64,000 bases of DNA from the NCBI GenBank assembly GCA_050947015.1, contig JBMNVT010000004.1:1-64000 (forward strand), read 5' to 3'. Each line of letters starts with the position of its first letter. Within the stretch, counting starts at the first letter, position 1. Source of the stretch: CAKXIK01 sp050947015. Its GTDB lineage: Bacteria; Bacillota; Clostridia; Oscillospirales; Acutalibacteraceae. This document shows, in pieces, positions 60,753 through 64,000 of this stretch. The position numbers and the translations under genes were made by a program. Under the pieces are notes generated by a model. The model had not been told where the DNA came from and made no database searches. It was given only the letters and a program-made list of their open reading frames with translations.

Positions 60753-62615
60753 TTGAATCTGAAACTGAAGGAGCTGCGCGCCAAAGCGATGGCGCTGCCG
60801 CTGACGCCGGGCGTTTACCTGATGAAAAATCAGGCAGGTCAGATCATTTATATCGGCAAGGCAAAAGCCCTGAAAAACCGTGTCAGCCAGTATTTCGGGT
60901 CGCCGCGCAATCATGACGCAAAGGTCCGCAAAATGGTGGAAAACGTCGACCATTTCGATTATATTCTAACAGACAGCGAATTCGAAGCACTGGTGCTGGA
61001 ATGCAGCCTGATCAAGCAGCATACGCCGAAATACAATATTCTGCTCAAGGACGACAAAGGCTATTCATATATCCGCATCTCTCCGCCGCCGTATTCCCGC
61101 ATCAGCGAGGTCAAGCAGAAGGCGGAGGACGGCGCCCGCTATATCGGTCCGTTCACCAGTTCGTGGTCGGTCAAACAGTCAGTAGACGAGGCCGTCCGCG
61201 CGTTCCGGCTGCCCACCTGCAGCAGAAAATTTCCGCAGGAGATCGGTAAACAGCGTCCCTGCCTGAATTATTTTATCAAACAGTGCTGTGCACCTTGCCT
61301 CGGTAAAATAACAGAAGAGGAATACAGCGAAATCATTGACGACGCGCTGGAACTGCTGCAGGGCAGCAGCACGGAATCTATCCGCCGCATGACCGCTCGT
61401 ATGGAAGAAGCGTCCGAAGCGCTGGAATTTGAAAAGGCGGCTCGCCTGCGCGACAGGATCACTGCCATCAAGCGGATGAGCGAAAGGCAGAAGGTGGTTG
61501 CCGCCCGCGTTCAGGAGCAGGATGTTTTTGCACTGGCGCAAAGCGGCGGTGCGGCTTGTTTTGAAGTGTTCCGCTTTTCCGGCGGCAGGCTATATGACCG
61601 CGAAAGCTTTGTCTTTGGCGAAATTGGCGCGCCGGAGCGCGCCAGGGCAGATTTTTTGCAGCAGTATTATTCTCTGCGCGACAGGATCCCTTCGCAGATT
61701 ACGCTTGATGGCAAAACGGAGGACAGCGCCTTGCTGGGGGAATGGCTTTCCCAAAAGGCGGGCAGAAAAGTCCGGATCGTTGTGCCGCAAAAAGGGGAAC
61801 AGCTGCAGTTGGTGCAGATGTGCCTGAGCAACGCAGCCGAACAGATTGCGCAGCGCACCGGTACCGGCGGCCGGGAGACTGCCGCGCTCAATGAGCTTGC
61901 GCGCCTGCTCGGTATGGAAAAACCTCCTGTTTATATTGAAGCATACGACATTTCCAATCTTGCCGGCAGTCAGAACGTGGCGGGAATGGTTGTTTTTGAA
62001 CATGGCCGCCCACTGAAATCAGCCTATCGAAAGTTCAAGATCCGAACGGTTGCCGGTCAGGATGATTACGGTTCCATGCAGGAGGTCATGGTACGCCGCT
62101 TTGCGGAATACGAAAAGGAAAAGGACACCGGGCAGGGCTTCGGCAGGATGCCGGATCTGATTCTGCTCGACGGGGGCAAGGGGCATGTGGCGGCAATTCA
62201 GCCGCTGCTGCGGGAAATGGGATATTCGGTTCCGGTGTTCGGTATGGTGAAGGACGACCGTCACCGAACCCGTGCCATCGCAATGGACGGCGGCGAGATT
62301 GCCATTCGTTCCAACCGTGCCGCCTTTACGCTGGTCTCCTCCATGCAGGAGGAGGTTCACCGTTTTGCAATCGGTTACCACCGTCAAAGCCGCTCCAAAT
62401 CAACGTTTGTGTCGATTCTTGAGCAGATACCCGGAATCGGCAGGACGCGTGTTGCGTCGCTTCTGCGTTATTTTCAGACGCTGACCGCCGTAAAAAATGC
62501 CACAGAGGAAGAGCTTGCCGCCGTGCCGGGAATGAACCGGCCGGCAGCGGCGGCGGTTTATCGTTATTTTCATGCGCAGCACGATGACCGGGAAGAATCT
62601 GAGCAGAACGGTTGA
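60753..62615 (+). CDS. uvrC: Excinuclease ABC subunit C
   Basis: 620 residues. The GIY-YIG nuclease starts with PGVYLMKNQAGQIIYIGKA near residue 18. The UVR motif (MEEASEALEFEKAARLRDRI) is near residue 215, the RNase H-like nuclease with EAYDISNLAGSQNVAGMVVF near 393, and the helix-hairpin-helix IPGIGRTRVASLLRYF near 565. It makes both cuts in nucleotide excision repair. The start is TTG at 60753 behind AAGGGGGGG. Confidence 0.97.
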   Translation: MNLKLKELRAKAMALPLTPGVYLMKNQAGQIIYIGKAKALKNRVSQYFGSPRNHDAKVRKMVENVDHFDYILTDSEFEALVLECSLIKQHTPKYNILLKDDKGYSYIRISPPPYSRISEVKQKAEDGARYIGPFTSSWSVKQSVDEAVRAFRLPTCSRKFPQEIGKQRPCLNYFIKQCCAPCLGKITEEEYSEIIDDALELLQGSSTESIRRMTARMEEASEALEFEKAARLRDRITAIKRMSERQKVVAARVQEQDVFALAQSGGAACFEVFRFSGGRLYDRESFVFGEIGAPERARADFLQQYYSLRDRIPSQITLDGKTEDSALLGEWLSQKAGRKVRIVVPQKGEQLQLVQMCLSNAAEQIAQRTGTGGRETAALNELARLLGMEKPPVYIEAYDISNLAGSQNVAGMVVFEHGRPLKSAYRKFKIRTVAGQDDYGSMQEVMVRRFAEYEKEKDTGQGFGRMPDLILLDGGKGHVAAIQPLLREMGYSVPVFGMVKDDRHRTRAIAMDGGEIAIRSNRAAFTLVSSMQEEVHRFAIGYHRQSRSKSTFVSILEQIPGIGRTRVASLLRYFQTLTAVKNATEEELAAVPGMNRPAAAAVYRYFHAQHDDREESEQNG

Positions 62616-62699
62616 CAAAATTCTTTCAGGACATCATAATGAAAACAGCCTGTTTTTTTGTTGCAGGCTGGCAAAAAACAGGAAGGGCATGATAGTTGA

Positions 62700-63248
62700 A
62701 TGCGAGTGATTACGGGAAGCGCCCGTGGGATGCGGATCGAGACGCTGGAGGGTGACGATGTTCGCCCGACTACCGATAAAGTGAAGGAAGCCATGTTCAG
62801 CATCGTCCAGTTTCAGCTGGAGGGCAGACGTGTGCTGGACCTGTTTGCGGGTTCGGGTCAGCTTGGTATCGAATCGCTCAGCCGCGGCGCAGCGCAGGCG
62901 GTTTTTGTGGATGTCAGCCGTCAGGCGGTGGAGCAGATCAAGCGCAACCTGAACCATACGGGGCTTGCGCAGAATGCCCGTGTGGTGAACAGTGATTTTG
63001 AAGCCTTTCTGCGCAGCCGGGTGGAACCGTTCGATGTGGCTTTTCTGGATCCGCCGTACCGCAAAGAGTTGGTGCAGCAGGCTCTGCCGCTGGTGGCGGC
63101 AGTGATGAATCCCGGCGGAGTCATCCTTTGTGAAAGCCCGCGGGAGGAGGATCTTTCCGGCTTGGGCGGCGACTTTGTTCTCAGAAAAGAATACTGCTAT
63201 GGCAAAATCAAGCTCAGCCGTTTCACACACCGCGATCAGGCGGAATAA
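62700..63248 (+). CDS. rsmD: 16S rRNA (guanine-966-N2)-methyltransferase RsmD
   Basis: 182 residues. RVITGSARGMRIETLEG, RPTTDKVKEAMFSI, the SAM motif DLFAGSGQLGIESLSRGA near residue 46, and the catalytic DPPY near residue 119 define RsmD. No strong ribosome site is seen before the ATG. coaD follows, the standard pairing. Confidence 0.95.
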   Translation: MRVITGSARGMRIETLEGDDVRPTTDKVKEAMFSIVQFQLEGRRVLDLFAGSGQLGIESLSRGAAQAVFVDVSRQAVEQIKRNLNHTGLAQNARVVNSDFEAFLRSRVEPFDVAFLDPPYRKELVQQALPLVAAVMNPGGVILCESPREEDLSGLGGDFVLRKEYCYGKIKLSRFTHRDQAE

Positions 63249-63294
63249 TCCGGTGCGGAAAACAGCTTCTGAAAATCGAAAGGACGGTTCATGG

Positions 63295-63789
63295 ATGGCA
63301 ACGGCAGTTTGCCCGGGAAGTTTTGACCCGGTTACGCTTGGCCATGTCGATATTGTGCGGCGGGCCTCAAAAATGTTCGATCATGTGGTTGTGGCGGTGA
63401 TGACCAATCCGGAAAAGCGCCCCAGCTTTACAACGGAAGAACGTGTGGCGCTGTTAAAAATTGCGTTGCGCGATATCCCAAATGTAGAAATCGACTGCTT
63501 TAACGGTCTGCTGGCGGATTATACCCGCGTCAAAAAAGCGGCGGTAATCGTCAAAGGCCTGCGCGCAGTCAGCGATTTTGAGTATGAATTTCAGATGTCC
63601 CTTACCAATAAAAAGCTGAATCCGAACGTAGAGACGGTGTTTTTGACCACGAGCGCGGAGTATATGTATCTTAGCTCCAGCATTGTCAAACAGGTCGCCT
63701 CGTTCGGTGGAGATATTTCCGGTTTTGTGGCCAAGGAGACTCTGCAGCAAATTAAAGAACGTCTTTGCAAGGGAGGTGCCCGTCAATGA
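63295..63789 (+). CDS. coaD: Phosphopantetheine adenylyltransferase
   Basis: 164 residues. CPGSFDPVTLGHVDIVRRA is the nucleotidyltransferase T/HxGH site, and EYMYLSSSIVKQVASFGGDIS is the second nucleotide motif. It makes dephospho-CoA from 4'-phosphopantetheine. The ATG at 63295 follows AAAGGACGG; a longer upstream reading overlaps rsmD and is rejected. It overlaps the next gene by 4 nt. Confidence 0.96.
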   Translation: MATAVCPGSFDPVTLGHVDIVRRASKMFDHVVVAVMTNPEKRPSFTTEERVALLKIALRDIPNVEIDCFNGLLADYTRVKKAAVIVKGLRAVSDFEYEFQMSLTNKKLNPNVETVFLTTSAEYMYLSSSIVKQVASFGGDISGFVAKETLQQIKERLCKGGARQ

Positions 63790-64000
63790 GTGTGGAAGAA
63801 GTTGTGGATCAATTGGACGAGCTGGTGGAGAGTGCATTTTCCTTTCCGCTGAGCAACGGCAAGGTGCTGGTGGATGCCGAAAAAATTCGCCGCCTGCTGG
63901 AGGATATCCGGCTGAACCTTCCAAAGGATATCCGGCAGGCGGAACGCATTGTTGCCGACCGGACGCAGATTATTTCCGACGCGCGTAAGGAGGCCGAATC
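63786..64000 (+). CDS. Partial gene, V-type ATPase subunit H/coiled-coil-like, cut by the window end
   Basis: 71 codons are present (SVEEVVDQLDELVESAFSF to the helical ADRTQIISDARKEAE), open at the right edge. The visible part is short strands then a helix of the kind seen in ATPase stalk or DivIVA-like proteins. A gene of this type usually follows coaD in Clostridia. AAGGGAGGTG precedes the ATG, which overlaps the coaD stop. Confidence 0.75.
   Translation, partial: MSVEEVVDQLDELVESAFSFPLSNGKVLVDAEKIRRLLEDIRLNLPKDIRQAERIVADRTQIISDARKEAE

Noticed and set aside
62640..62675. Hairpin between uvrC and rsmD as a terminator
   Set aside because: CAGCCTG/CAGGCTG pair, but the T-run lies in the loop, not after the stem, on the plus strand.
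1..64000. CRISPR arrays, prophage or insertion sequences
   Set aside because: No regularly spaced repeats of CRISPR size, no transposase, integrase or phage structural genes were found; short repeats at 121-170 and 8465-8537 do not fit.

Overview
The window is chromosomal DNA of an endospore-forming, probably anaerobic Firmicute of the Clostridia. The gene content and order fit the Oscillospiraceae/Acutalibacteraceae group best; this is inference from gene families, not a database match. Supporting signs are the spore genes (cotJABC, yqfC-yqfD, ylbJ, a sporulation-type D,D-carboxypeptidase), an archaeal-type AspRS next to GatCAB, clear sigma-A promoters (TTGACA-17-TATAAT), strong AGGAGG ribosome sites with frequent TTG and GTG starts, and many 1-4 nt gene overlaps. 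There are no phages, insertion sequences, CRISPR arrays or rRNA genes. Most of the window is ordinary housekeeping sequence.

Layout. 1-5.8 kb is a carbohydrate island: an AAC(3)-family acetyltransferase coupled to an AraC-type regulator, then a CE15-like esterase, fucI and fucU. A near-identical ~67-bp element lies upstream of both the esterase and fucI, so the three are probably one L-fucose (or related 6-deoxysugar) regulon. 5.9-13.3 kb holds a flavodoxin, proS with a long structured leader, ldh, and a three-gene operon of a small membrane protein and two FAD enzymes. 13.5-18.6 kb has tRNA-Leu(CAG), a GH78-type glycosidase, and a polyprenyl-type glycosyltransferase coupled to a GH125 exo-mannosidase. 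18.7-21.2 kb is cotJABC divergent from a D,D-carboxypeptidase, with sigma-E-like promoters between them. 21.3-29.7 kb is pgi, a small P-loop protein, yceD-rpmF, a DUF512 radical-SAM protein, der-plsY, lrgAB and a HAD phosphatase.

29.9-36.9 kb contains a decayed alanine:sodium symporter gene, a DegT-type aminotransferase, a Na/phosphate transporter, glucuronate isomerase and an acetyl-esterase-like hydrolase. 36.9-43.3 kb is an unusual murE followed upstream by aspS-gatC-gatA-gatB, the set for tRNA-dependent asparagine synthesis, with a terminator-like attenuator before aspS. 43.3-46.2 kb is the least explained part: three overlapping genes encoding two tiny Cys-rich proteins and an 804-residue zinc-ribbon/degenerate P-loop/TPR protein. 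46.2-49 kb is a frameshifted ylbJ divergent from yqfC-yqfD.

49.2-64 kb is a dense run of RNA and genome maintenance genes on the plus strand: phoH-ybeY-dgkA-era-recO-mutS2, then ylxM-ffh-rpsP-khpA-rimM-trmD, an HPr gene with its own promoter, uvrC, rsmD, coaD, and a gene cut by the window end. The best candidates for something new are the Cys-rich/TPR operon, the repeated fucose control element, the aspS leader, and the MurE-like ligase with altered signature motifs.
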